Shown piece by piece: positions 1 to 10,989 of a DNA stretch of 64,000 nt. Location of the stretch: NCBI RefSeq assembly GCF_009758255.1, contig NZ_WSEN01000009.1, positions 1-64,000 of the forward strand. The letters are read 5' to 3'. The notes beneath the pieces were generated by a model. That model was not told the DNA's origin. It saw only the letters and a list, made by a program, of their open reading frames with translations, and did no database searches. Made by a program: the position numbers and the translations under genes. This DNA comes from Microbacterium sp. MAH-37. GTDB lineage: Bacteria > Actinomycetota > Actinomycetes > Actinomycetales > Microbacteriaceae. Each line of letters starts with the position of its first letter. Positions within the stretch are counted from its first letter, which is position 1.

Positions 1-25
1 CGATCGCTACTCGAGGCCGGCGGCT

Positions 26-856
26 TCAGACCAGTCCTACACGCTCAAATGCGATGAGCCGCATTACCTCGATCAGTGCGGCTTCGTCGGGCAGCACTGC
101 GTCCTGGCTCCCGTTCCGGAAGATGCGGATCTGCCGCACGGCCTGGTGCAGCAGCATCTCGAGGCCCGAGAGAACGGTCGGCGCGCTCCAGCGCGCGGCC
201 AGCGCCGACGGCCACGGCGCGTACGCCGCGTCGAGCAGCGCTCCGCCCGATGCCGACAGTGCATCGGCGACGGGGTCGTCGAGCACCGTGCCGCTGGGCA
301 GGGTCGCGATCGTGAGGTCGACCGTGGTCGCCGGCTCAGCGAATGCGTTCACAGATGTCTGCACCCCGACCCGCTCGCCCAGCCCGACCAGGTGCACCGC
401 GGCCTCCGGCCGGCGGGCACGGATCTCGACGCGCTCCGCGCCGAGTTCTGAGGCAGCGACCAGAGCGGATGCCGCTGTCGCTCCCGCACCCAGGATCCGC
501 GCACTCCGGATGCCGGTGACGCCGGCCTCAATGAAGGCGTCGACCAGACCGCCCACGTCCGTGTTGAAACCGCGGAGGACGTCGCCCAGCAGCAAGGTGT
601 TCACCGCGCCGGTCAGCTCGGCGTGCCGATCGAGCTCGTCCGCCGCCCGGAACGCCTGCTCCTTGAGCGGCATCGTCAGTGACAGGCCACGCCAGCTGTC
701 GTCCAGGCCGTGCAGCGCATCTCCGAAGCCTGCGGCATCCACCCGCCGCCGGTCGTACGTCCAGTCCAGGCCGAGCAGCCTGTACGCCGCAGCATGCAGC
801 TGCGGCGAACGGCTGTGGGCGATCGGGTCGCCCCACACCGCCAGTCGGGTCGGCAT
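26..856 (-). CDS. aroE: Shikimate dehydrogenase AroE
   Basis: NADP-dependent reduction of 3-dehydroshikimate to shikimate in aromatic amino acid biosynthesis, cytoplasmic. The 276-residue protein has the expected length. The shikimate-binding SRSP is at residues 15-18, the catalytic Lys is in MPLKEQ (about K65), Asn in GAVNT (about N86), Asp in FNTD (about D100), and the nucleotide loop GAGATA is near 123. An in-frame extension of 12 residues upstream exists, but ATG at 856 is preferred because it begins on the last base of the mltG stop codon (TGATG), giving translational coupling. It is the last complete gene of a leftward alaS-ruvX-mltG-aroE operon; nothing can be said of the 25 bases beyond it. 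Confidence 0.95.
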   Translation of the reverse strand: MPTRLAVWGDPIAHSRSPQLHAAAYRLLGLDWTYDRRRVDAAGFGDALHGLDDSWRGLSLTMPLKEQAFRAADELDRHAELTGAVNTLLLGDVLRGFNTDVGGLVDAFIEAGVTGIRSARILGAGATAASALVAASELGAERVEIRARRPEAAVHLVGLGERVGVQTSVNAFAEPATTVDLTIATLPSGTVLDDPVADALSASGGALLDAAYAPWPSALAARWSAPTVLSGLEMLLHQAVRQIRIFRNGSQDAVLPDEAALIEVMRLIAFERVGLV

Positions 857-2829
857 CAGTAGCAGCCCCTGTCGGGGTTGTCCTTGCACCACTGCTGGTA
901 CTTCTTCTCGGCGGCCTGCTGCTCGGCGTACGTCGCCGAGAACACCGTCTCACCCGTGTCCAGGTTCACCGTCACGAAATAGAACCACGGGCCGTCTGCC
1001 GGCTTCTGCGCAGCCTCGATCGCGGCATCGCTCGGGCTGGCGATCGGCCCCGCCGGCAGCCCGGCGTGCACATAGGTGTTCCACGGGTTCTGGTCCGTCG
1101 ACACCTCCTTCCACGGCCAGGACGAGACCGCTCCGTCGTGCGTCAGGCCGTAGCCGTACTGCGCGGTCGAGTCCATCTGCAGCAGTCCGTGCGTCTCGTC
1201 GTTGTTCGGCTGCAGCCGGTTGTCGATGACGCGGGAGACCTTGTCGAAGTCCGCCGTGTGGCCCTCGCGCTGCACGATCGAAGCGATGGTGAGGATGCGC
1301 TCCTCATCGCCCGCCGCGACGCCGGCCTTCTTCAACGACTGCCGGGTGCGGTCGACCATCTTCTGGATGACATCCTTGGCGGTCGAGCCGGGGTCGAACG
1401 TGTACACGGCCGGAAACAGCCAGCCCTCGAGGCTCTGCGCCTGCACGCCGTAGTCCGCCGGGTTCGCGACGGCGGCCTGGAGCTCTTCCAGCGGCATTCC
1501 GAGCGAGTCGGCGACCGTCGGCAGGAAGGCCTTGATGCGGCCGCCCTCAGGCACGGAGGCGGTGTTCTCCATGCGGTTGTCCTCGTCGCGCAGCGCATCG
1601 AGCGCCGCCTCCGCCGTCATCTGCTTCTTCAGCTTGTACACGCCGGGATAGAAGGTCACCGCGAGGTTCTGGTCGACGAGCATGTCGTAGAACACCGAGT
1701 CGGTCTTGGTCACACCCGCCGCGTGCAGCGCGGTGGAGATGGGCTGTCCGGTGTCGCCGTCCTTGATCGTGACGAAGGCCTCGCCCTTCTCCTGGCCGGG
1801 CTCGTAATCCTTGGACGGCCCCCAGCCCATGACCTCGTTGATCTTGTCGCTGTAGGTGTTGTACACCCACGCGCCGGCGCCAGCGATGCCACCGAGGATC
1901 GCGAGCAGCACGATCAGCGAGATCAGGCAGCCCTTGCCGCGCTTCTTCTTCGGCTCACGGTGCGACTCCGACGAGAAGAGCGCGTCGAAGTCCGTCGGGC
2001 CGCCAGAGCCGCCACCGAACAGATCGGTCGCCGCATCCGGCTCCGAAGGGTCTGCAGCGTGGGCCGGATCCTGCTCCGCCGGCATGCGCGACTCGGGCGG
2101 CTGCTCGGGCTCCGACGCCGCAGTCCGAGGGAACGGCTGCGCCGCGGGTTCCGGCTCGGATGCCGCGCGCGGCATCGATGCCGAGGCGGCCGCGCCCTGG
2201 AACGCGGGTACCGTCATGATCGGGGCGGAGCCCGCCGGCTGCTCCGCGATGGCATGAGAACCGGTCACCGTGATCGAGAAGGGGCCCGTGATCGACGGCA
2301 TCTCAGGCGCCCGCTGATCGGTCTCCGAAGTGGACAGCGGTACGACCGGGCGCGGTTGCTCGGATGATGCGAGACCGGGCTGCACTGCTGGCGTGGGCGG
2401 CACAGGGGCGGCATGCTGCGGCGCCGGCGCCATCTGCTGCGGCGCGGAGTACGGGGGCGTTGCGGCCTGTGGCTGCGCTGCCGCCTGTTGCGTAGGCCGC
2501 GGCTGCGGCTGCGGCTGCGGCTGCGGCTGCGCTGCCGGCTGCTGCTGATAAGTGAACTGCTGCGCCGGCCGCTGCTGAGCCTCCTGCTGCTGAGCGGCGA
2601 ACTGCGCCGCCTCGGCCTGTTGCGCTGCTACCTCCTGCGCCGCGCGCTCCGAGACGACCGGAATGGCTCCGGACGCCTGGCGCGCCTGGCGCGCCGCGCG
2701 ACGCGATCCGGGAGGCGGGGGTGTTCTGTCGGACTCCGGCAACTGCGAACCGGCGGTAGGCAGATTGTCGAAGAGATCGCTGAGCCTCGGGGGCTGGCTC
2801 TGCGGATTCTGACTGCCAGGGTCGGGCAT
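856..2829 (-). CDS. mltG: Endolytic murein transglycosylase MltG
   Basis: Membrane-bound lytic transglycosylase that cleaves nascent peptidoglycan glycan strands and so limits their length. The protein is 657 aa, much longer than the roughly 340-aa E. coli enzyme, because about 295 residues of low-complexity cytoplasmic sequence rich in Q, P and A come first, including a (QP)n run near residue 100. A basic KKKRGKG precedes one transmembrane helix at about 301-323. The extracellular YceG domain follows, with the catalytic Glu in SIVQREG (about E522). It starts 2 bp after ruvX ends and its stop overlaps the aroE start by one base. Identity of the C-terminal half is secure; the role of the long N-terminus is unknown. 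Confidence 0.95.
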   Translation of the reverse strand: MPDPGSQNPQSQPPRLSDLFDNLPTAGSQLPESDRTPPPPGSRRAARQARQASGAIPVVSERAAQEVAAQQAEAAQFAAQQQEAQQRPAQQFTYQQQPAAQPQPQPQPQPRPTQQAAAQPQAATPPYSAPQQMAPAPQHAAPVPPTPAVQPGLASSEQPRPVVPLSTSETDQRAPEMPSITGPFSITVTGSHAIAEQPAGSAPIMTVPAFQGAAASASMPRAASEPEPAAQPFPRTAASEPEQPPESRMPAEQDPAHAADPSEPDAATDLFGGGSGGPTDFDALFSSESHREPKKKRGKGCLISLIVLLAILGGIAGAGAWVYNTYSDKINEVMGWGPSKDYEPGQEKGEAFVTIKDGDTGQPISTALHAAGVTKTDSVFYDMLVDQNLAVTFYPGVYKLKKQMTAEAALDALRDEDNRMENTASVPEGGRIKAFLPTVADSLGMPLEELQAAVANPADYGVQAQSLEGWLFPAVYTFDPGSTAKDVIQKMVDRTRQSLKKAGVAAGDEERILTIASIVQREGHTADFDKVSRVIDNRLQPNNDETHGLLQMDSTAQYGYGLTHDGAVSSWPWKEVSTDQNPWNTYVHAGLPAGPIASPSDAAIEAAQKPADGPWFYFVTVNLDTGETVFSATYAEQQAAEKKYQQWCKDNPDRGCY

Positions 2830-2831
2830 GG

Positions 2832-3301
2832 TCAGGATTGCTCCTCGGGTGAGTCGATGATCGCGCCGGCGGGGGTACCGGTGCTCTTCTCGGTGTCGAT
2901 CGCATGCTGCAGCAGCACTACTGCGGCGACCTGATCCACAATGCTACGAGACTTCTTCTGAGATCTGCCCGAAGAGCGCAGCGCGGTGTGTGCGGACACC
3001 GTGCTGAGCCGCTCGTCGACCATCCGCACGGGCAGCCCGGTCCGCGTCCCCAGGGCCACGGCGAACTCCCGCGCATCCGTCGTCGACAGCGTCTCCTCAC
3101 CGCGCATGTTCACCGGCAGGCCGACCACCAGTTCGATCGGCTCCCACTCGGCGCACAGTTCCGCGATCCGCGTCACCGAGGTGTCGGATCGCGGAACGGT
3201 CTCGACGGGCACCGCCAGCATCCCGTCGGGATCGGAGCGGGCCACACCGACCCGCGCCTTCCCGACGTCGATGCCGAGGCGGACGCCGCGTCGGAACCCG
3301 C

Positions 3302-3305
<4 letters not shown>
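2832..3305 (-). CDS. ruvX: Holliday junction resolvase-like RuvX/YqgF
   Basis: RNase H-fold nuclease of the YqgF family, implicated in pre-16S rRNA processing or resolvase activity in other bacteria. At 157 aa it has normal family length. Acidic motifs are visible: GIDVGKARVGVA at the N-terminus, ELVVGLP in the middle, and VDQVAAVVLLQ near the C-terminus with the late catalytic Asp. The start is GTG, overlapping the alaS stop as GTGA, so it is translationally coupled to alaS. The alaS-ruvX-mltG-aroE order is conserved in actinobacteria. Confidence 0.93.
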
Positions 3306-5962
<2,657 letters not shown>

Positions 5963-6027
5963 GGGGGTGTTCGGTTTCCTTGCGTGGGAACGACGCGCGC
6001 CCGGGGGACGCGCAGGAAGGGGTCGGT

Positions 6028-6219
6028 TCAGGCGTCAGCGCCGGGCTCGGTGAGCCGGGCCGCCTCGGCGCGGTACGCGTCGCCGACGATGTTGGTGAAC
6101 TCGGTGATGCGCGAGTCGAGGTCCGCGAGCACATCGTGCCCGCGCGGGTCCTTGTTCATGAAGTGCGCAGCGACGAACCCGCCGATCACGCCGATCAGGA
6201 GCCACAGCAGATTCTTCAT
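6028..6219 (-). CDS. Small single-pass membrane protein
   Basis: A 63-aa protein with one N-terminal hydrophobic helix (residues 4-20, LLWLLIGVIGGFVAAHF) and a charged, probably cytoplasmic, helical tail. It lies between rpsD and alaS in the same orientation, 65 bp upstream of alaS, so it may be the first gene of the alaS operon. The function is unknown. The size and topology suggest a membrane anchor or adaptor resembling YtxH/DUF948-type proteins found at this locus in actinobacteria, but no diagnostic motif is visible. Confidence 0.8.
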   Translation of the reverse strand: MKNLLWLLIGVIGGFVAAHFMNKDPRGHDVLADLDSRITEFTNIVGDAYRAEAARLTEPGADA

Positions 6220-6234
6220 TCCGCCATCCTATGA

Positions 6235-6268
6235 CGAGAGGCGCCGGGGAATCCCCCGACGCCTCTCG
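6235..6268 (-). terminator. Hairpin terminator after rpsD
   Basis: A perfect 9-bp outer stem (6235-6243 with 6260-6268) plus a G/C-rich inner stem lies 16 bp beyond the rpsD stop codon. There is no U-run, which is common for actinobacterial terminators. Confidence 0.75.
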
Positions 6269-6283
6269 TTCGTGCGCTGAGTG

Positions 6284-6913
6284 TCAGCGAGCCGCGTAGT
6301 ACTCGACGACCAGCTGGACCTCACAGGTCACGGGGACCTCGGCGCGCTTCGGGCGACGCACAAGGCGTGCCTGCAGCTTGTCCAGCTCGACCTCGATGTA
6401 ACCCGGGACCGGGGGCAGGACGTCGGCGTGACCACCGGCGGCTGCGACCTGGAACGGCTCGAGAGCCTCGGACTTGGCCTTGACGTGGATGAGCTGACCC
6501 GGCTTCACGCGGAACGACGGGCGGTCCACGATCTGGCCGTCGACCAGGATGTGACGGTGCACGACCAGCTGACGGGCCTGCGCGGTGGTGCGGGCGAAGC
6601 CGGCACGCAGCACGAGGGCGTCGAGACGCATCTCGAGCAGCTCGACCAGGTTCTCACCGGTCAGGCCGTCCTTGCGGCGAGCCTCGTTGAACGCGATGCG
6701 CAGCTGCTTCTCGCGGATGCCGTACTGCTCGCGCAGACGCTGCTTCTCACGCAGGCGGACGGCGTAGTCGCTGTCGGCCTTGCGCTTGGTGCGACCGTGC
6801 TCACCCGGAGCGTAGGGACGCTTCTCGAGGTAGCGGGCGGCCTTCGGGGTGAGCGGGATTCCCAGCGCACGGCTGAGACGGACCTTGCGGCGGTCCTGGG
6901 ACTTCGTGACCAC
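6284..6913 (-). CDS. rpsD: 30S ribosomal protein S4
   Basis: Primary 16S rRNA-binding protein of the small subunit. The 209-aa protein begins MVTKSQDRRKVRLSRALGIP and contains the S4 RNA-binding domain (MRLDALVLRAGFARTTAQAR onwards). The zinc-binding cysteines of some S4 proteins are absent (C-minus type). Start GTG at 6913 is preceded by a GGAAGGAA ribosome-binding site. It is monocistronic, away from the other ribosomal operons, as usual in actinobacteria. The roughly 185-bp gap to rarA should hold its promoter. Confidence 0.98.
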   Translation of the reverse strand: MVTKSQDRRKVRLSRALGIPLTPKAARYLEKRPYAPGEHGRTKRKADSDYAVRLREKQRLREQYGIREKQLRIAFNEARRKDGLTGENLVELLEMRLDALVLRAGFARTTAQARQLVVHRHILVDGQIVDRPSFRVKPGQLIHVKAKSEALEPFQVAAAGGHADVLPPVPGYIEVELDKLQARLVRRPKRAEVPVTCEVQLVVEYYAAR

Positions 6914-7098
6914 GAAGCATTCCTTCCGATGACGCGGCCGTGTCTTTCACGGCCCGCGGACGTATCGCCTCGATTCCCCCTCTCCGGAGCGCACGCCGGG
7001 GCGCGTCGGAGAGTGTTGCAGGAGCGGAGGGATGCCCGAAAACACGGTTTCGAGCCGATCCATGCTATCAGATGCGCCCTGACCGCCCGGCTCGCGCG

Positions 7099-8430
7099 TC
7101 AGCGGTCGCCGAGGATGCGGCGGATGCGCTCCAGACGGGCGGCCACGTCGCGTTCCGCGCCGAGCTGCTTCGGCTCGTAGTACCGGCGCCCGTCGAGCTC
7201 GTCCGGCAGATACTGCTGCGGGAGCACGCCGGCGTCCGCGTCGTGCGGATAGCGGTACCCCTTGCCATGACCGAGTCGCTTGGCGCCCGGGTAGTGCGCG
7301 TCGCGCAGGTGCAGCGGCACTCGCCCGAAACCACCGGCGCGGACGTCGGCGATGGCCTGGTCGATCCCGAGGTAGGCGGCGTTCGACTTGGCCGTCGTCG
7401 CGAGGTAGATCGTGGCCTCCGCGAGCGGGATTCGTCCCTCCGGCATCCCGATGAAGGCGACCGCATCCGCCGCCGCCGTCGCGATGACGAGCCCCTGCGG
7501 GTCGGCGAGGCCCACGTCCTCAGCCGCGGAGATGACCAGACGACGGGCGATGAACCGGGGGTCCTCCCCCGCCTCGATCATCCGGGCGAGATAGTGCAGC
7601 GCAGCATCCGGATCCGACCCGCGAATCGACTTGATGAACGCACTGATCACGTCGTAGTGCTCGTCACCCTGCCGGTCGTAGCGCAGCAGAGCTTTGTCGA
7701 CCGCCTGCGCGACGTCGTCGTCCGTCACCTCGGGCACAGCGCCCTCGGCGGCGTTCGACAGCGCCACGGCGGATGCGGCCTCGAGCCCCGTGAGCGCCCG
7801 TCGGCCGTCGCCGGACGCCAGCCGGATCAGCGCAGCGCGTGCGGCGGGCTGCATCGCGACCGCGCCGTTCAGCCCCCTGGCATCCGTCACCGCGCGGTCG
7901 ATGAGGACGCCGATGTCGTTGTCGGTGAGCGGCTGCAGAGTGAGCAGCAGCGAGCGCGAGAGCAGCGGCGAGATGACCGAGAAGGACGGGTTCTCGGTGG
8001 TCGCCGCGATGAGGATGACCCAGCCGTTCTCCACTCCGGGCAGCAGCGCGTCCTGCTGCGCCTTGGTGAAGCGGTGGATCTCGTCGAGGAACAGGATCGT
8101 CGTCTGCCCGTACAGATCGCGCTGGGTCACTGCCTCCTGCATGACCTCCCGCACGTCCTTGACGCCCGCGGTGATCGCGGAGAGCTCGACGAACCGGCGA
8201 CCGGACGAACGGGCGATCGCCTGCGCGAGCGTGGTCTTGCCCGTGCCAGGTGGCCCCCACAGAATGATCGACACGGCACCGGGAGCCGCGGCATCCGGAT
8301 CGGCGAGCGCGACGATCGGCGAGCCGGGCCGCAGCAGGTGCTGCTGGCCGGCGACCTCATCGAGCGACACCGGTCGCATCCGCACGGCCAGGGGCGTCCG
8401 GCCGGACATCAGGGATGCGGGAGAGCTCAT
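7099..8430 (-). CDS. rarA: Replication-associated recombination ATPase RarA (MgsA)
   Basis: AAA+ ATPase of the RarA/WRNIP1 family acting at stalled replication forks. The 443-aa protein has Walker A GPPGTGKT, Walker B LFLDEIHRF, a sensor-1 region TTENPSF, and the conserved C-terminal tetramerisation part (GIDQAIADVRAGG, LRDAHYPGAKRLGHGKGYRYPH, QQYLPDELDGRRYY). It starts with ATG at 8430. The upstream neighbour at 8522 is divergent. Confidence 0.96.
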   Translation of the reverse strand: MSSPASLMSGRTPLAVRMRPVSLDEVAGQQHLLRPGSPIVALADPDAAAPGAVSIILWGPPGTGKTTLAQAIARSSGRRFVELSAITAGVKDVREVMQEAVTQRDLYGQTTILFLDEIHRFTKAQQDALLPGVENGWVILIAATTENPSFSVISPLLSRSLLLTLQPLTDNDIGVLIDRAVTDARGLNGAVAMQPAARAALIRLASGDGRRALTGLEAASAVALSNAAEGAVPEVTDDDVAQAVDKALLRYDRQGDEHYDVISAFIKSIRGSDPDAALHYLARMIEAGEDPRFIARRLVISAAEDVGLADPQGLVIATAAADAVAFIGMPEGRIPLAEATIYLATTAKSNAAYLGIDQAIADVRAGGFGRVPLHLRDAHYPGAKRLGHGKGYRYPHDADAGVLPQQYLPDELDGRRYYEPKQLGAERDVAARLERIRRILGDR

Positions 8431-8521
8431 GCCTCCAGGCTAATGCGGGCAGCGGACACGGCCGCCGCCCACGTCACCGGTAGGCTCGCTCTGGATCTGT
8501 TCTCATCCCCGGGAGGACCGC

Positions 8522-8833
8522 ATGGCCGGACGCGGCAACAACGACGCGCAGCGCGCACGACAGCAGGCGGAGCGCGCACGCCGCTACGCCGCTCGCACGG
8601 CCTGGCACGAGGGTCGCACCCGCCGCCGCGCCCGCGACAACGTCATCGCGTCGATCGCGGGCGGAGTGCTTGTCGTCGCCGCGATCGCCAGCCAGGCCAT
8701 CCACGCGCAGGCGACCGCACCTGCGCCGGAGCCGTCGCCGACCTCGACGACCGAGCCGACCTCGACGACCGAGCCGACCGACGGAGTGACACCGACACCG
8801 ACACCGACCGGCACTCCCCCGTCCGCGGAGTGA
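8522..8833 (+). CDS. Small membrane-anchored Thr/Pro-rich protein
   Basis: A 103-aa protein with an Arg-rich N-terminus, a transmembrane helix at about 41-58 (VIASIAGGVLVVAAIASQ), then an external tail of Thr/Pro/Glu repeats including two TSTTEP units from an imperfect 18-bp tandem duplication. GGGAGGACC lies just upstream of ATG 8522. The function is unknown. It is followed immediately and in the same frame by the remnant of a formate/nitrite transporter, which may mean the region was rearranged. Confidence 0.75.
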   Translation: MAGRGNNDAQRARQQAERARRYAARTAWHEGRTRRRARDNVIASIAGGVLVVAAIASQAIHAQATAPAPEPSPTSTTEPTSTTEPTDGVTPTPTPTGTPPSAE

Positions 8834-9040
8834 TTCGGCGCGGACTTCGCCCTTGCCGACTACCTGCTGCGCAACGAGTTGCCCACCGTCGCCGGCAACC
8901 TGGTCGGCGGCCTGCTGCTCACCGGGCTGCCGCTGTACCTCACCTACGGTCGCACCACAGCGAGGAAGGCGCCGAGCGCCCGTCGCCCCGTCACCCCTGC
9001 GGTGACGGTGGGCAAGCCGGCGGAGGCGGTCGCAGCCGTT
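8834..9040 (+). pseudogene. 3' remnant of a formate/nitrite transporter gene
   Basis: Directly after the TGA at 8831-8833, in the same frame, the sequence reads FGADFALADYLLRNELP followed by TVAGNLVGGLLLTGLPLYLTYG. This matches the last transmembrane helix and preceding loop of FNT-family channels (FocA/NirC: a loop with a leader such as LLPVTLGNIVGG). No other transporter part is present upstream and there is no start codon with a ribosome-binding site. The reading frame also runs on past the expected end without a stop. It lies beside nirB/nirD/cobA, consistent with a lost nitrite import gene. The family match is from recognition and was not searched. Confidence 0.7.
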
Positions 9041-9052
9041 AGAACCCGATAT

Positions 9053-9093
9053 GCGCAGATCCCTCCGACACGATATGCGTGCGGGATCTGCGC
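9053..9093. terminator. Hairpin between convergent genes
   Basis: A perfect 11-bp inverted repeat (9053-9063 with 9083-9093, GCGCAGATCCC) with a 19-nt loop lies 7 bp past the hemD stop codon. The motif CGATATGCG also occurs as a direct repeat at 9047 and 9071. It probably ends the leftward nirBD-cobA-hemD transcript. Confidence 0.65.
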
Positions 9094-9100
9094 GTCGGGA

Positions 9101-10228
9101 TCAGACCTCGTCCACGTCGAGACGATAGCCGCGTTTGACGACCGTCTGGATCAGCTCAACGGTGCCCAGCGCCTCACGCACGCGCGCCACCGCCACCTCC
9201 ACCGCGTGCGGGTTGCGCTCGCCGCCTGGCAGCAGAGCGCCCAGCTCGGCGCGCGACAGAACCCGGCCGCCGGCATCCGACAGGGCCTCGAGCAGCACCA
9301 CTCCCGTGCGGGAGAGTGCGATGTGGTGTCCGTCGACGAGCACACCGCGAGCACGCACCTCGACCCGTCCTGCGCGGGTGCGCACTGCCGGGGCCAGGCC
9401 GCCGCCGAAGTGCGCGATCGCCGTGCGCGCCAGTGAGCCGAGGCGTCCGCGCCGGGCGATGGTGGTGGTGAGATCGGCCTCGTACAGCGGAGCAGCGGTC
9501 ACCGGCCCCACTGCCGCCAGCAGAAGGCGGCCGGATGCCGCGCGTGCGCGGATCGCATCCAGTACCCCCTCGCGCTCGGCGAACCCGAGCCACGACGAGG
9601 TGCCCGGTGCCGAGGTGAAGAGTACGGCGTCCGCTTCGCCCGACGCTGCCTGCTGCGCCGAGCGACGCACCACATCCGGATCGGGCGCGGGTCCCCATCG
9701 GTACACGACCACGCTGCGCACCTCGGCTCCTGCCTCTTCCAGAAGCGCGTCGAGGCCGTCCGACCCCGCGCCGTGATGCTGCACCGCGACGCGCCTGCCC
9801 GCGACTCCGGACGCCAGGAGGTACTCCCCCACCTCAGCGGCCGTCTCCGACTCGGCGACCCAGTCGGCGCGGAAGCCCGCCTGCTGGATCGCGCCGTGCG
9901 CCTTCGGGCCTCGGGCGACGAAGTGGGCGTCGTCGAGGGCGGCCGCGAGTTCTTCGTCCAGGCCGTGCTCGTGCGCGGCGTCCATCCATCCGCGGAATCC
10001 GACCCCCGTCGTGACGACGACGACCTCGGGCGGCTCCTCGATGAGGAGTCGCGTCCGCCGGAGCAGCTCGTCGTCGTCGGCGTGCGGCACGATGCTCATC
10101 GCGGGCGCCCTGTGCACGACCGCGCCGCGACGTTCGAGGGCCGCGGCGAGATCCGCGGAGCGGCGATCGGCGGCGACGACGATCGCGCAGCCGGCGAGCG
10201 TGTCCTCCGCCGGTGGCGTGCCGGTCAC
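9101..10228 (-). CDS. Uroporphyrinogen-III synthase fused to a winged-helix DNA-binding domain
   Basis: The first roughly 280 of 375 residues form a HemD fold (tetrapyrrole cyclisation and inversion: GCAIVVAADRR start, VVVTTGVGFRGW, FVARGPKA, LFTSAPG, LLAAVGPVTAAPL). The last about 83 residues are an OmpR/PhoB-type winged helix (LSRTGVVLLEALSDAGGRVLSR, HAVEVAVARVREALG, VVKRGYRL). Start GTG at 10228 overlaps the cobA stop (GTGA). Uroporphyrinogen-III feeds siroheme, the cofactor of the NirB encoded upstream. Fusions of this type near nitrite reductase genes are known in actinobacteria and are thought to regulate nitrogen genes. Whether this one keeps synthase activity cannot be told. Confidence 0.88.
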   Translation of the reverse strand: MTGTPPAEDTLAGCAIVVAADRRSADLAAALERRGAVVHRAPAMSIVPHADDDELLRRTRLLIEEPPEVVVVTTGVGFRGWMDAAHEHGLDEELAAALDDAHFVARGPKAHGAIQQAGFRADWVAESETAAEVGEYLLASGVAGRRVAVQHHGAGSDGLDALLEEAGAEVRSVVVYRWGPAPDPDVVRRSAQQAASGEADAVLFTSAPGTSSWLGFAEREGVLDAIRARAASGRLLLAAVGPVTAAPLYEADLTTTIARRGRLGSLARTAIAHFGGGLAPAVRTRAGRVEVRARGVLVDGHHIALSRTGVVLLEALSDAGGRVLSRAELGALLPGGERNPHAVEVAVARVREALGTVELIQTVVKRGYRLDVDEV

Positions 10229-10989
10229 GTCGCGCCCACCGCCTGCTGGGCGGCGGGAAGCAGCAATCCTTCCGCGGCAACCGCGCCTATCACGATGACA
10301 GCCGGATTCGTCACCGCGTTCTCCCTGGCATCCGCGACCAGTGCACCCAGTGTGGTGCGGATCGTGCGCTGCTTCGGCGTGGTGCCGTTCTCCACGATGG
10401 CGACGGGTGTCAGCTCGGAGACACCGGCGTCGAGGGCGTACACCGCCACTCGCGGGATCGCCGAGACGCCCATCAGCACGACCGTCGTCACCTCGGGGTC
10501 CGCCATCGCCGCGAGCATCGTAGGTGCGGGTCGCTCCGGTCCGATGATCACCTGGATGCGCGAGGCGACGCCGCGATGGGTGACGGGGATGCCCGCGGCC
10601 TGAGGCACGGCGATCGCGCTGCTGATCCCCGGCGTGACGCTGACCGGCACGCCTGCCTCCTGGCAGGCGATGACCTCTTCTCCACCACGACCGAACACGA
10701 ACGGGTCGCCCCCCTTGAGGCGCACGACGCGCTTTCCTGCCAGGGCGTGCTCGACGAGGATCGCGTTGATGCGCCCCTGCGGCACCGGGTGATGCCCCGG
10801 GCGCTTTCCGACGTCGATGACCAGTACGCTCTCCGGGATGTGCGCACGGAGCTCGTCGAACGGACCGAGCCGGTCCGCGACGACCACGTCGGCCTCGCCG
10901 AGCAGTCGCAGGCCGCGGACGGTCATCAGGTCGGCGGGACCGGGCCCTCCTCCGACGAGGTCGACCCTGCCGACATGTCCGGGGGTCAC
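10225..10989 (-). CDS. cobA: Uroporphyrinogen-III C-methyltransferase
   Basis: SAM-dependent methyltransferase making precorrin-2, the committed step to siroheme for nitrite reductase. The 254-aa protein carries the family motifs VDLVGGGPGPADLMTVRG, VVADRL, KRPGHHPVPQ, VVRLKGGDPFVFGRGGEE and VTPGISSA, and ends with AVIVIGAVA. There is no CysG-type dehydrogenase/ferrochelatase domain, so precorrin-2 oxidation and iron insertion must be done by another protein outside the window. GTG start at 10989 overlaps the nirD stop (GTGA). Confidence 0.94.
   Translation of the reverse strand: MTPGHVGRVDLVGGGPGPADLMTVRGLRLLGEADVVVADRLGPFDELRAHIPESVLVIDVGKRPGHHPVPQGRINAILVEHALAGKRVVRLKGGDPFVFGRGGEEVIACQEAGVPVSVTPGISSAIAVPQAAGIPVTHRGVASRIQVIIGPERPAPTMLAAMADPEVTTVVLMGVSAIPRVAVYALDAGVSELTPVAIVENGTTPKQRTIRTTLGALVADARENAVTNPAVIVIGAVAAEGLLLPAAQQAVGAT

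Noticed and set aside
679..2367. 562-residue open frame opposite mltG and aroE
   Set aside because: Antisense shadow of the coding strand.
2502..2532. GGCTGC tandem units, possible microsatellite or CRISPR-like repeat
   Set aside because: In-frame codons for a Gln-Pro run in MltG; no spacers and no repeat array elsewhere.
8879..9436. 185-residue open frame continuing from the FNT fragment
   Set aside because: Only the first part is FNT-like; the rest is antisense to the hemD-like gene, so it is called a remnant, not a gene.
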